From positions 1 through 16,247 of the forward strand of contig JALSRY010000228.1 in assembly GCA_026984555.1 (NCBI GenBank): 16,247 nucleotides of DNA, written 5' to 3'. Position 1 is the stretch's first letter; each line of letters begins with the position of its first letter. The DNA is from Phycisphaerae bacterium. Its GTDB lineage: Bacteria; Planctomycetota; Phycisphaerae; UBA1845; Fen-1342. Shown here piece after piece: positions 7,519-14,481 of this stretch. The notes below the pieces were generated by a model that was not told the origin of the DNA, searched no databases, and worked only from the letters and a program-made list of their open reading frames with translations. Both the position numbers and the translations under genes were made by a program.

Positions 7519-8151
7519 TCAGCTACGAGCCGCCCAGAGCAGGCTGCGCTGGACGAGCGCGCGTGCCTCGGGAACGGCGAAGTCTTCGAAGGTGTGGCCA
7601 ATCGACACGTAGGCCACGCGGCCGCGGCCCCAGGTGCGCGTCCAGGCGACGGGCATGTCGAAGCCGCCTTCCATCCAGGTCGTCGCGAGCACGTGGTTAC
7701 TCGGATCGACATGGAGGTAGTACCGCTCGGTGTCGTGCATCGTGAAATCGGCCAGGCCGGCGGTGATGGGATGTTCATGATCGACGATGCGAACGTCCCA
7801 CGCCGGCAAGAGGTCACCCGGGTGAGCGACGAACTGGCCGCCGACCATGTGCTGGTATGCGGTATTCGTGCGAAAGGCGTCGCCCATGCCGCCGTGCCAA
7901 CCCGCGAGCCCCACGCCGCCGGCGACCGCTTCGCACAGGTGGCGTTCCTGTTGCTCCGTGAGCGTTCCCATCGTCCAGTTCGGCACGATCAGGTCCATCG
8001 ACCGCAACAGCTCCCCGTCGTCGAATGCTTCGAGCCGGTCGCGGATCAGCACGTCGAAGTCGGATTCGGCAAGCCCGGACGCGAAGAGCTCGGTTGTTTC
8101 TTGCGGCGTATGGCCTTCCCAGCCGCCCCAGACGAACAGCACTTTTTTCAC
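7519..8151 (-). CDS. ThuA-like domain protein (glutamine-amidotransferase-like fold)
   Basis: 210 residues from a GTG start at 8151, which has AAGGAG 8 bases upstream; an in-frame upstream extension to 8751 overlaps the flavin reductase gene and is rejected. The sequence KVLFVWGGWEGHTPQ (3-17), GLAGWHGGMGDAF (81-93) and MVGGQFVAHPG (102-112), then MPVAWTRTWGRGRVAYVSIG (166-185), is typical of the ThuA family, named for trehalose utilisation in Sinorhizobium and related to class I glutamine amidotransferases but without the catalytic cysteine triad. ThuA-type proteins act with ThuB-type (Gfo/Idh) dehydrogenases in disaccharide oxidation, and a Gfo/Idh gene does follow here. The exact reaction is not established from sequence. 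No signal peptide. Confidence 0.85.
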   Translation of the reverse strand: MKKVLFVWGGWEGHTPQETTELFASGLAESDFDVLIRDRLEAFDDGELLRSMDLIVPNWTMGTLTEQQERHLCEAVAGGVGLAGWHGGMGDAFRTNTAYQHMVGGQFVAHPGDLLPAWDVRIVDHEHPITAGLADFTMHDTERYYLHVDPSNHVLATTWMEGGFDMPVAWTRTWGRGRVAYVSIGHTFEDFAVPEARALVQRSLLWAARS

Positions 8152-8186
8152 GACCCGCACTCCTTCGGACGGGGGCAAGCCCCGCG

Positions 8187-8804
8187 TTACGTTTTCGGAA
8201 TCTCCATCTCGAACGGCTCGCCGACGGAGCAATAATATTGTCCCCCGAGCCGGCCGAGGGTGGGGAGCTTGCGCGGATCGACCTGCCCGTTCTCGTCGAG
8301 TACCGCATCGTCCACATGGATCGCGACCACGTCGCCCAGCACGATCGCTCCACAACCCGGCTCGTCGCCGGTGCGGATGATCTGCCGCAATCGGCATTCG
8401 AGGTTCGCCCGGGCCTCGCGAACCAGCGGCGGCCGCACCTTGGTCGCTTCCCGCGGCGTGAGGCCCGCGAAGTCGAACTCGCTCTGGCCGTAGGGCAGGT
8501 CGGCGGCGCAGCGGACCATCTGCGGGCCGATATCCTGCGTCACGGTCGCGATGACGAACTCGCCGGTCGTCTCGATGTTGACCAGCGTGTCCTTGGGACG
8601 TCCGTCGCGCCGGAGCGATGGGCCGAGCACGACCACGGGCGGCCGGGCGGCGACGAGATTGTAGAAGCTGAACGGCGCGAGATTCGTGTGGCCGTCGGGG
8701 GCGATCGTCGAGACCAGCGCGATGGGGCGCGGGTTCACGAACCCGGTGCACAGCTTGTATCCCGCGATCCAGTCGAAATCCTTCGATTCCACATCAACGT
8801 ACAT
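8187..8804 (-). CDS. Flavin reductase-like FMN-binding protein (DIM6/NTAB-type)
   Basis: 205 residues of the flavin-reductase-like split-barrel fold, which binds FMN or FAD and usually reduces it with NAD(P)H or serves as a flavoprotein partner. Diagnostic stretches are GFVNPRPIALVST (21-33), GHTNLAPFSFYN (38-49), KDTLVNIETTGEFVIATV (71-88), and CRLRQIIRTGD (137-147) leading to the barrel strand GAIVLGDVVAIHVDD (152-166). The start at 8804 has GCAGGAG about 6 bases upstream; a longer frame to 8879 lies wholly inside folK. The gene overlaps folK by 11 bp, so it is probably translated by coupling. The physiological partner is unknown; the ThuA-like and Gfo/Idh neighbours are not usual clients. 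Confidence 0.85.
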   Translation of the reverse strand: MYVDVESKDFDWIAGYKLCTGFVNPRPIALVSTIAPDGHTNLAPFSFYNLVAARPPVVVLGPSLRRDGRPKDTLVNIETTGEFVIATVTQDIGPQMVRCAADLPYGQSEFDFAGLTPREATKVRPPLVREARANLECRLRQIIRTGDEPGCGAIVLGDVVAIHVDDAVLDENGQVDPRKLPTLGRLGGQYYCSVGEPFEMEIPKT

Positions 8805-9288
8805 GCGTTTCTCCTGCAAAACGCGCCCGCAGCGCGTCGATTTCACACAATTCCGCCAGCGGCGCCAGCACGAACTCACGCCCCCACATGCGCGCGTGTG
8901 GCACGATCAGGCCCGGTTCGTCGATCACGAGATCGTCGAACAACAGCAGGTCGAGGTCCAGCGTGCGCGGGCCGTGGCGCACCGTGCGCACCCGTCCGTG
9001 GGCGCGCTCGATCACCTGCATCCGCGCGAGTAACGCCTGGGGCGACAGGTCGGTCTCCAGCCGCGCGACGGCGTTGAGGTAGGCCGGCTGGTTCGGTGGT
9101 CCCCCGACCGGTTCGGTTTCGTGAAAGGTCGAGCACGCCGCCACGCGCGTCGTCGGGGTGGCGTCGAGCGCTCGCAAGGCGGATCGCAGCGCCGCCGCGC
9201 GGTCGCCCAGGTTGGACCCCAGACCGACATAGACCCGGCAGTGGCGCCGGGGCACAGCGGCCGGTCGCTCGCGCGCGTGGTCTACCAT
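8794..9288 (-). CDS. folK: 2-amino-4-hydroxy-6-hydroxymethyldihydropteridine pyrophosphokinase (HPPK)
   Basis: 164 residues, the normal length for a monofunctional HPPK, which transfers pyrophosphate from ATP to the pterin in folate synthesis just before dihydropteroate synthase. Motifs: VGLGSNLGDR (21-30); the HPPK signature HGPRTLDLDLLLF (105-117), with Asp111 and Asp113 as the two magnesium-binding aspartates; and VPHARMWGREFVLAPLAEL (129-147). The ATG at 9288 overlaps the dapL stop by 7 bp and has only a weak GGAAA upstream, which suggests translation coupled to dapL. Neither folP nor folB is adjacent. A much longer open frame continues upstream through dapL in the wrong phase and is not real. 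Confidence 0.95.
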   Translation of the reverse strand: MVDHARERPAAVPRRHCRVYVGLGSNLGDRAAALRSALRALDATPTTRVAACSTFHETEPVGGPPNQPAYLNAVARLETDLSPQALLARMQVIERAHGRVRTVRHGPRTLDLDLLLFDDLVIDEPGLIVPHARMWGREFVLAPLAELCEIDALRARFAGETHVR

Positions 9289-10451
9289 GACAATTTCCGC
9301 ATCCGGTCGAGTGCGGCCTGGGTTCGTTCGAGGTCCACGGTCGTCGCGAAACGGAGGAAACCTTCGCCGCCGCTGCCAAACGTCACGCCGGGGATCGCGA
9401 CCACGTCGGCTTGTTCGAGCAGTCGGTTGGCGGCCTGGATCGAATCGACGCCGGGGGGCAGCCCCGCCCAGACGTAGAACGTGGCCCGCGGGTCCGGTGC
9501 GCGCAGCCCCATCTCCCGCAAGCCGCCGGCCAGCAGCTCTGCCCGCCGGCGGTACATCGCCCGGTCTTCGTCGAACTCGGGCCGATCGAACGCGGCATAG
9601 GCGGCGATGCCGCCTTCCTGGATCGGGGCGAACTGCCCGCTGTCGAGGTTCACCTTCAGCCGGGCCAATGCGGCCAACGCGCCCGCGTGGCCCGCGGCGA
9701 ACGCCAACCGCCAACCCGTCATGTTGAACGTCTTGGATGTCGAGTGAAACTCGATCGCCACCTCGCGCGCTCCCGGTACCTGGAGCACGCTCGGCGGGCG
9801 CTCGTCGCCGAAGTACATCTCGTTGTACGCCGCGTCGTGAACCAGCAGCACCTCGTGTCGCCGGGCCCAGTCCACCGCTTGCTCGAACAACGACATGGGC
9901 GCACAAGCGCCCGTCGGGTTGTTCGGATAGTTGAGATACAGCAGCACGGCGTTGTCGGCCACGGCCGCGGGAACTGCGTCGAGGTCGGGCAGCCAGCCGC
10001 GCTGCTCGGTCAACGGCAGGTCGTGGGGGACGCCCCCGGCATAGATCGTGCCCGAGCGATACGCCGGGTAGCCGGGGTTGGGGATCAGCACGCCGCGGCC
10101 CGGGTCCACCAGCGCCAGCGGCAGATGGCCGATGCCCTCCTTGGAACCGATCAACGTGAGAATCTCGCGGTGTGGTTCGAGCCGCACGCCGTAGCGCGCC
10201 TCCATGAACGCCGCCGCCTGTTCGCGGAACGCGGGGCAACCGTGCCCCAGCGTGTAGCGGTGGTTGGCCGGCTGGTCCGCGGCCTGCTTGAGTCGTTCGA
10301 CGATGAAGCTGCGCGGCGGGCGGTCCGGCGCGCCGACGCCGAAATCGATCACATCGTGGCCGGCGGCGACCCGGGCGCGCTTGCGGCGGTCGAGCTCGGC
10401 GATCAGGTAGGGGGGCAGCGCCCGCACACGCTCGGCAGGTTTGATGTCCAT
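9282..10451 (-). CDS. dapL: LL-diaminopimelate aminotransferase, DapL (class I/II PLP aminotransferase)
   Basis: 389 residues of the fold-type I PLP aminotransferase family. It matches the DapL type that makes LL-diaminopimelate directly from tetrahydrodipicolinate and glutamate, for lysine and peptidoglycan. Features: the N-terminal LPPYLIAELDRRK (12-24); SKEGIGHLPLALVDPG (103-118); NPGYPAYRSGTIYAGG (125-140); NYPNNPTGA (174-182); HDAAYNEMYF (205-214), with Asp206 contacting the pyridine nitrogen; and EFHSTSKTFNMTGWR (234-248), where Lys240 is the Schiff-base lysine. IDFGVGAPDRPP carries Ala where relatives often have Asp. The ATG at 10451 follows GGATAAG and is preferred over an in-frame GTG at 10466 with no ribosome site. 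Other class I aminotransferases (e.g. alanine or methionine type) share most motifs, so the substrate call is good but not certain. Confidence 0.82.
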   Translation of the reverse strand: MDIKPAERVRALPPYLIAELDRRKRARVAAGHDVIDFGVGAPDRPPRSFIVERLKQAADQPANHRYTLGHGCPAFREQAAAFMEARYGVRLEPHREILTLIGSKEGIGHLPLALVDPGRGVLIPNPGYPAYRSGTIYAGGVPHDLPLTEQRGWLPDLDAVPAAVADNAVLLYLNYPNNPTGACAPMSLFEQAVDWARRHEVLLVHDAAYNEMYFGDERPPSVLQVPGAREVAIEFHSTSKTFNMTGWRLAFAAGHAGALAALARLKVNLDSGQFAPIQEGGIAAYAAFDRPEFDEDRAMYRRRAELLAGGLREMGLRAPDPRATFYVWAGLPPGVDSIQAANRLLEQADVVAIPGVTFGSGGEGFLRFATTVDLERTQAALDRMRKLSW

Positions 10452-10505
10452 GATGCGCTTATCCACGGCAAGGGGGACAAGATGGAGTCCGAACCGTTCG
10501 GGCGG

Positions 10506-10534
10506 AGTCTACGCGACCGGGCCGGGGGTAACAA
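10506..10534 (-). promoter_or_regulatory. Candidate promoter for the dapL gene cluster
   Basis: On the minus strand TTGTTA (10529-10534) and TAGACT (10506-10511) are separated by exactly 17 bp, each a 4 of 6 match to the sigma-70 consensus. Predicted transcription starts about 48 bases upstream of the dapL ATG. It is the best-placed pair in the divergent intergenic region for the minus strand. Confidence 0.45.
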
Positions 10535-10643
10535 GAACGCAGGATCGCGGCGCGTTTCGGGGTATATGCGAGGATTCGGGGAGACATTCTGATCGCTTGG
10601 GGGGTTGCGCTTCCGCGCTGGGGCCGAAGGGGGCCTCCCGTAC

Positions 10644-10655
10644 CCGCGGCCGCGG
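10644..10655. repeat. 12-bp GC palindrome in the dapL-korA intergenic region
   Basis: CCGCGGCCGCGG is a perfect palindrome midway between the divergent dapL and korA genes. In such GC-rich DNA it may be fortuitous. Apart from the features listed separately, nothing else recognisable was seen in 10535-10730. Confidence 0.3.
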
Positions 10656-10730
10656 CGGCGGTGGGGGAAAAATGACTATTTCGAGCGATTTTTTCGCGGA
10701 TGCTTTCTGGTAGTTGCATGCGCACGTCGA

Positions 10731-10736
10731 TATGAT
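10731..10736 (+). promoter_or_regulatory. Possible -10 element for korAB
   Basis: TATGAT matches the -10 consensus at 5 of 6 positions; no good -35 is found at 16-18 bp. If used, transcription would start near 10743, about 140 bases before korA, and the leader would include both hairpins described below. Confidence 0.25.
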
Positions 10737-10771
10737 ACGAGGTTCAGTCGGCCGGTGGGAATTGGAAAGAC

Positions 10772-10803
10772 GACGCAGCCTCGCGTGGGGGCCTGCGTCT
10801 TTT
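10772..10803 (+). terminator. Terminator-like hairpin in the korA leader (possible attenuator)
   Basis: Stem GACGCAG (10772-10778) / CTGCGTC (10793-10799), 7 bp, with a 14-base loop, is followed directly by TTTT and then GCCGTTTT. It sits about 80 bp upstream of the korA ATG with no gene on the plus strand before it, so it would either end a short RNA or attenuate korAB. The T-run is short (4). Confidence 0.45.
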
Positions 10804-10827
10804 GCCGTTTTCGGTCAAAACTTGTTG

Positions 10828-10863
10828 CCGACACAAGGCCGCCACGGGGCCTCCTTGTGCCGG
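10828..10863 (+). promoter_or_regulatory. Second hairpin in the korA leader
   Basis: CCGACACAAGG (10828-10838) pairs with CCTTGTGCCGG (10853-10863), ten pairs with one A-C mismatch, around a 14-base loop, ending 20 bases before the korA ATG. Bases 10837-10846 can instead pair with 10784-10793 in the first hairpin (9 of 10), so the two structures may be mutually exclusive. No known riboswitch class was recognised. Confidence 0.4.
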
Positions 10864-10883
10864 GTTGGACGAGACTTGGTGCA

Positions 10884-12758
10884 ATGAGTACAGCAACGAA
10901 AAAAGACAAACAGACGAAGGCGGAGGCGCGCAAACGCTCCGAAGAACTGATGCACGCGGCGATCCTGTTCGCGGGAGACTCCGGCGACGGGATGCAGCTC
11001 GCCGGCACCCAGTTCACGAACGCCTCGGCGGTCTTCGGCAACGATGTCAGTACGTTTCCGGACTACCCGGCCGAGATCCGGGCCCCGGCGGGGACGCTTG
11101 GCGGGGTCTCCGGGTTCCAGATTCATTTCGCCCACCAGAAGATCCACACCCCCGGCGATCGGCTCGACGCCCTCGTCGCGATGAACCCCGCCGCCTTGAA
11201 GGTGAACCTGAAGAACCTCAAGGAGGGGGGGGTTCTGATCGTGAATTCCGACGAGTTCACCAAGGCGAATCTGGCCCGCGCGAAGTTCGACGCGAACCCG
11301 CTCGAGTCGGGCGAGCTCCAGCCGTATCGCCTGTACAAGGTGCCGATCACCACCCACACGCTCGAAGCGGTCAAGGAAACCGGCCTGCCCCCCAAACAGG
11401 CATCCCGCTGCAAGAACTTCTACGCGCTCGGGTTGGTTTTCTGGCTCTATGATCGCCCGCTCGAGAACACGCTGCGCTGGATCGACACCAAGTTCGCCAA
11501 GGTACCCGCCGTCGCCACGGCCAACGCCTTGGCACTCAAAGCCGGTTACAACTTCGGCGACACCGCCGAGATTTTCGACCTGCGCTACAAGGTCTTGCCG
11601 GCCAAGCTCGAACCGGGCATCTACCGCAACATGACCGGCAACCAGGCGACCGCGCTTGGGCTGATCACCGCGGCCCGGCTCGCCGGCAAGCCGCTGTTCT
11701 ACGGGTCGTACCCGATCACGCCCGCCAGCGATGTCTTGCACGAGCTTTCGGCCCGCAAGGAGTTCGACGTTCGCGTCTTCCAGGCCGAAGACGAAATCGC
11801 CGCGATGTGTTCGATCATCGGGGCCGCCTACGCCGGCAACGTCGCCGCCACCGGAACCAGCGGCCCCGGCGTGGCCCTCAAGCAGGAAGCGATTGGTCTG
11901 GCCGTCATTACCGAAGTCCCCTGCGTCGTCGTCAACGTGCAGCGCGGCGGGCCGAGCACGGGCCTGCCCACCAAGACCGAGCAAGCGGACCTGTTCCAGG
12001 CCATCATCGGCCGCAACGGCGAGTGCCCGCTGCCGGTACTCGCGGCTCGATCGCCGGCGGATTGCTTCGATGCCGCCATCGAGGCCGTGCGCATCGCCGT
12101 CAAGTACATGACCCCGGTGATGCTGTTGACCGACGGGTACATCGGCAACGGCTCGGAGCCCTGGCGCGTGCCGGACGTCGGCTCACTCCAGCCGATCAAG
12201 ATCACGCACGCGACCGATCCGGAGACGTTCCAGCCGTACCTGCGTGACGAGCACGGGGCACGCCCGTGGGCGATTCCGGGTACGCCCGGTCTCCAGCACC
12301 GCATCGGCGGTCTCGAGAAGGAACACATCACGGGCAACGTCTGCTACGATCCCGAAAACCATCAGAAGATGACCGAGCTGCGGGCCCGCAAGATCGAAAA
12401 CGTCGTCCACGACATTCCCGATCAGGACGTGTACGGCCAGTCCGAGGGCGATTTGCTGCTCATTTCGTGGGGGGGCACGTTCGGAGCCGTCCGCACGGCG
12501 ACCGAAGACCTCGTGCACGACGGGCGCAAGGTCGGCCACATGCACATGCGCTGGCTCAACCCCATGCCGGCCAACGTGGCGGACATCCTCAAACGCTTCA
12601 AGCATCTGCTGGTGTGCGAGCTCAACATGGGGCAGTTGCAGTTCGTGTTGCAGGCGCGCTACCGCGTCGAGACGCTGGGACTGCACAAGGTCCAGGGCAA
12701 ACCCTTCATGGTCCACGAAATCGCCGAAAAGGCCGAAGAAATCCTCGGAGGCAACTAG
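10884..12758 (+). CDS. korA: 2-oxoglutarate:ferredoxin oxidoreductase, fused gamma-alpha subunit
   Basis: 624 residues. With KorB it catalyses the CoA-dependent oxidative decarboxylation of 2-oxoglutarate to succinyl-CoA with ferredoxin, or the reverse carboxylation. Residues about 22-235 are the gamma domain ([19 protein letters not shown], 27-45). Residues about 245-470 are the pyrimidine-binding domain, with YPITPASD (276-283), [11 protein letters not shown] (298-308), [13 protein letters not shown] (323-335) and [17 protein letters not shown] (354-370). Residues about 500-624 are the C-terminal alpha domain II. The gamma-alpha fusion of this length is the form found in actinobacterial and many other KorAB enzymes. 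The ATG at 10884 begins just before the family similarity; no clear Shine-Dalgarno precedes it, and an upstream in-frame extension covers the structured leader and is unlikely. korB follows after 2 bp. The 2-oxoglutarate specificity is inferred from overall resemblance to KorAB. Confidence 0.9.
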   Translation: MSTATKKDKQTKAEARKRSEELMHAAILFAGDSGDGMQLAGTQFTNASAVFGNDVSTFPDYPAEIRAPAGTLGGVSGFQIHFAHQKIHTPGDRLDALVAMNPAALKVNLKNLKEGGVLIVNSDEFTKANLARAKFDANPLESGELQPYRLYKVPITTHTLEAVKETGLPPKQASRCKNFYALGLVFWLYDRPLENTLRWIDTKFAKVPAVATANALALKAGYNFGDTAEIFDLRYKVLPAKLEPGIYRNMTGNQATALGLITAARLAGKPLFYGSYPITPASDVLHELSARKEFDVRVFQAEDEIAAMCSIIGAAYAGNVAATGTSGPGVALKQEAIGLAVITEVPCVVVNVQRGGPSTGLPTKTEQADLFQAIIGRNGECPLPVLAARSPADCFDAAIEAVRIAVKYMTPVMLLTDGYIGNGSEPWRVPDVGSLQPIKITHATDPETFQPYLRDEHGARPWAIPGTPGLQHRIGGLEKEHITGNVCYDPENHQKMTELRARKIENVVHDIPDQDVYGQSEGDLLLISWGGTFGAVRTATEDLVHDGRKVGHMHMRWLNPMPANVADILKRFKHLLVCELNMGQLQFVLQARYRVETLGLHKVQGKPFMVHEIAEKAEEILGGN

Positions 12759-12760
12759 CC

Positions 12761-13777
12761 GTGAGTGCAACTGCTACCAAACCCAATCCGAAACAGTACA
12801 AGAGCAGCCAGGAAGTCCGTTGGTGCCCCGGCTGTGGTGATTATTCGATCCTCACCCAATTGCTCAAGACCTTCGCTGACCTCGGCGTCAAGAAGGAAAA
12901 CACCGTCATCGTATCGGGCATCGGCTGCTCCAGCCGCTTCCCTTACTACGTGGATTGCTACGGTTTCCACAGTATCCACGGGCGCGCCCCCGCTGTCGCC
13001 ACCGGCGTCAAGGTCGCCAACCCGGATCTCGACGTGTGGGTCATCACCGGCGACGGCGACGGCCTGAGCATCGGCGGCAACCACCTGATCCACACGATCC
13101 GCCGCAATGTCGGCCTGAAGATCATCCTCTTCAACAACAAGATCTACGGGCTGACCAAGGGCCAGTATTCCCCCACCAGCGAGTTCGGCAAGAAGACCAA
13201 GTCGTCCCCCTTCGGTGCGATCGACCATCCGATCCACCCCATCTCCATCGCGATCGGCGCCGAGGTCACGTTCGTCGCCCGCTGTGTCGATGTCGATGGC
13301 AAGCTGATGCAGCAGGTCTTCCGCCGCGCGGCCGAGCACAAGGGCACTGCGTTCATCGAGGTCTACCAGGACTGCAACGTCTACAACCACGGTTCGTTCG
13401 CCTACGCGAGCGACCGCAAGGTGCGCGACGATCACCTGGTCTATCTCGAACACGGCAAGCCGATGATCTTCGGCAAGGAGAAGAACAAGGGTATCCGGCT
13501 CAACGGCACCGAGCCGGAGATCGTCGAGTTGGGTAAGGGCATCACGCCCGACGACCTGCTCATCCACGACGAACGCGCTCCGAGCCCGACCCATGCCTAC
13601 CTGCTCTCGCGGATGCACTACCCCGAGATGCCCGAGCCGGTGGGCATTTTCCGCGATATCGAGCTGCCCACGTACGAACAGTTGCTGCACAGCCAGATTC
13701 ACGACGTGATCGAGCAGCGCGGCAAGGGCGAACTCGAGAAACTCTTTACCAGCGGGGATACGTGGAAAGTGGATTAG
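12761..13777 (+). CDS. korB: 2-oxoglutarate:ferredoxin oxidoreductase, beta subunit
   Basis: 338 residues from a GTG start at 12761, with CGGAGG 9 bases upstream inside the end of korA. The beta subunit binds thiamine pyrophosphate and one [4Fe-4S] cluster. WCPGCGDY (21-28) and GIGCSSRFPYY (53-63), plus Cys205 in YQDCNVYNHG, supply the likely ligands Cys22, Cys25, Cys56 and Cys205. The TPP/magnesium motif is GDGDGLSIGGNH (98-109) with NNKIYGLTKGQYSPTS (125-140). HSIHGRAPAVATG (70-82) and the SEFGKKTKSSPFGAIDHP region fit KorB rather than pyruvate enzymes. There is no fused ferredoxin domain and no separate delta subunit nearby, so the electron acceptor must be encoded elsewhere. A strong hairpin terminator lies 40 bp downstream. 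Confidence 0.93.
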   Translation: MSATATKPNPKQYKSSQEVRWCPGCGDYSILTQLLKTFADLGVKKENTVIVSGIGCSSRFPYYVDCYGFHSIHGRAPAVATGVKVANPDLDVWVITGDGDGLSIGGNHLIHTIRRNVGLKIILFNNKIYGLTKGQYSPTSEFGKKTKSSPFGAIDHPIHPISIAIGAEVTFVARCVDVDGKLMQQVFRRAAEHKGTAFIEVYQDCNVYNHGSFAYASDRKVRDDHLVYLEHGKPMIFGKEKNKGIRLNGTEPEIVELGKGITPDDLLIHDERAPSPTHAYLLSRMHYPEMPEPVGIFRDIELPTYEQLLHSQIHDVIEQRGKGELEKLFTSGDTWKVD

Positions 13778-13816
13778 CCCCCGCCGCTTCGCTTGCGAAC
13801 CGGCGAGGCATCATGC

Positions 13817-13863
13817 AAAAACCGGCGCTCCGCCATCTGCGCGGACGCGCCGGTTCGTTTTTT
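13817..13863. terminator. Bidirectional intrinsic terminator between korB and trxA
   Basis: Stem AACCGGCGCTCCGC (13820-13833) / GCGGACGCGCCGGTT (13841-13855), 14 pairs with one bulged C, 7-base loop. TTTTTT follows on the plus strand (13858-13863) and AAAAA precedes it (13817-13821), reading as a T-run for the minus strand. It is well placed to end both korAB and the convergent thioredoxin gene. Confidence 0.88.
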
Positions 13864-13903
13864 GTGCACACGTCCTGCCGCCGCAATCCGGCGACCGGAT
13901 CGC

Positions 13904-14242
13904 TCAGTTCACGCCCAAGGCCGAGTTGATGGCGGCCTGGTAGTCGCCCTTTCGGCGGACACCGACGAAACTCTCGACGGGCTGGCCCTTGTCGAAAAGG
14001 ATGACCGTGGGGATGTTCTGAATGCCGAAGCGGGCGGCGGTTTGCGGCGCCTTGTCCACGTCCACCTTGCCGACCTTGACCTTGCCGACGTATTCATCGG
14101 CGATTTCGTCGATCACCGGCCCGAGCATCTGGCACGGGCCGCACCACTCGGCCCAGAAATCCACGAGCACGGGTGTATCCGCGTTGAGCACCTCAACCTC
14201 GAAGTTGCTGTCATCGAACACATGCACATTCGCGCCGGCCAT
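13904..14242 (-). CDS. trxA: Thioredoxin
   Basis: 112 residues, the standard length for a cytosolic thioredoxin that reduces protein disulfides and is recharged by thioredoxin reductase. The active site is WCGPC (33-37) after VLVDFWAE (25-32). The cis-proline is Pro78 in IQNIPTVILF (74-83), followed by the strand SFVGVRRK (91-98), where many thioredoxins have a Gly-Ala-x-x-K ending. No signal peptide. The ATG at 14242 has AAAGGAG 6 bases upstream; a longer in-frame extension to 14338 carries no family similarity and overlaps a good promoter. Convergent with korB and sharing its terminator. Confidence 0.95.
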   Translation of the reverse strand: MAGANVHVFDDSNFEVEVLNADTPVLVDFWAEWCGPCQMLGPVIDEIADEYVGKVKVGKVDVDKAPQTAARFGIQNIPTVILFDKGQPVESFVGVRRKGDYQAAINSALGVN

Positions 14243-14309
14243 CCGGGACTCCTTTTGCGTTTGCGGTTTTCCTGAATCCCCCGCAGGTTCTGCCGGGAAC
14301 CAACAGGGG

Positions 14310-14338
14310 ATGCTAAAACGCGCCATCGCGCAAGTCAA
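14310..14338 (-). promoter_or_regulatory. Promoter candidate for trxA
   Basis: On the minus strand TTGACT (14333-14338, 5 of 6) and TAGCAT (14310-14315, 4 of 6) are exactly 17 bp apart, giving a leader of about 60 bases before the thioredoxin ATG. It is the best sigma-70-like match in the window. Confidence 0.55.
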
Positions 14339-14418
14339 ATCCGCTTCGCCTTTCGACTGGACGACCGGCGGCGTGACGCTCGGAGGGGCACCATCATGCC
14401 GTCAACGGCCGGCCGCTC

Positions 14419-14434
14419 GCCGCGGACCCGCGGC
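14419..14434. repeat. Short GC inverted repeat between the URO-D-like gene and trxA
   Basis: GCCGCGG AC CCGCGGC is a 7-bp inverted repeat with a 2-base centre, 48 bp past the URO-D-like stop. No T-run follows on the minus strand, so I do not call it an intrinsic terminator. The rest of the gap 14339-14481 holds nothing recognisable. Confidence 0.3.
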
Positions 14435-14481
14435 GCCACGCTGTGGATTGCGCCCGCGACCGCGCCGTTCCTCCCAAGGCG

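Noticed and set aside
6436..8235. 599-codon open frame on the plus strand opposite the Gfo/Idh and ThuA-like genes
   Set aside because: Spans two well-supported minus-strand genes in antisense; long only because the DNA is GC-rich.
9289..10239. Upstream extension of the folK frame, and similar long frames within dapL
   Set aside because: Arg/Pro-rich out-of-phase translation of dapL; FolK similarity begins only at the ATG at 9288.
10672..10713. 13-residue open frame ([13 protein letters not shown]) in the dapL-korA gap, a possible leader peptide
   Set aside because: It lies upstream of the only -10 candidate for korA and has no codon run suggesting amino-acid attenuation; a GGGGGA stretch before it is not specific.
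10467..10883. Possible SRP RNA (4.5S) gene, sought because ffh is nearby
   Set aside because: The conserved apical SRP RNA sequence with the GGAAG-type tetraloop region was not found here.
14419..14434. Inverted repeat considered as the terminator of the URO-D-like gene
   Set aside because: No T-run follows it on the minus strand.
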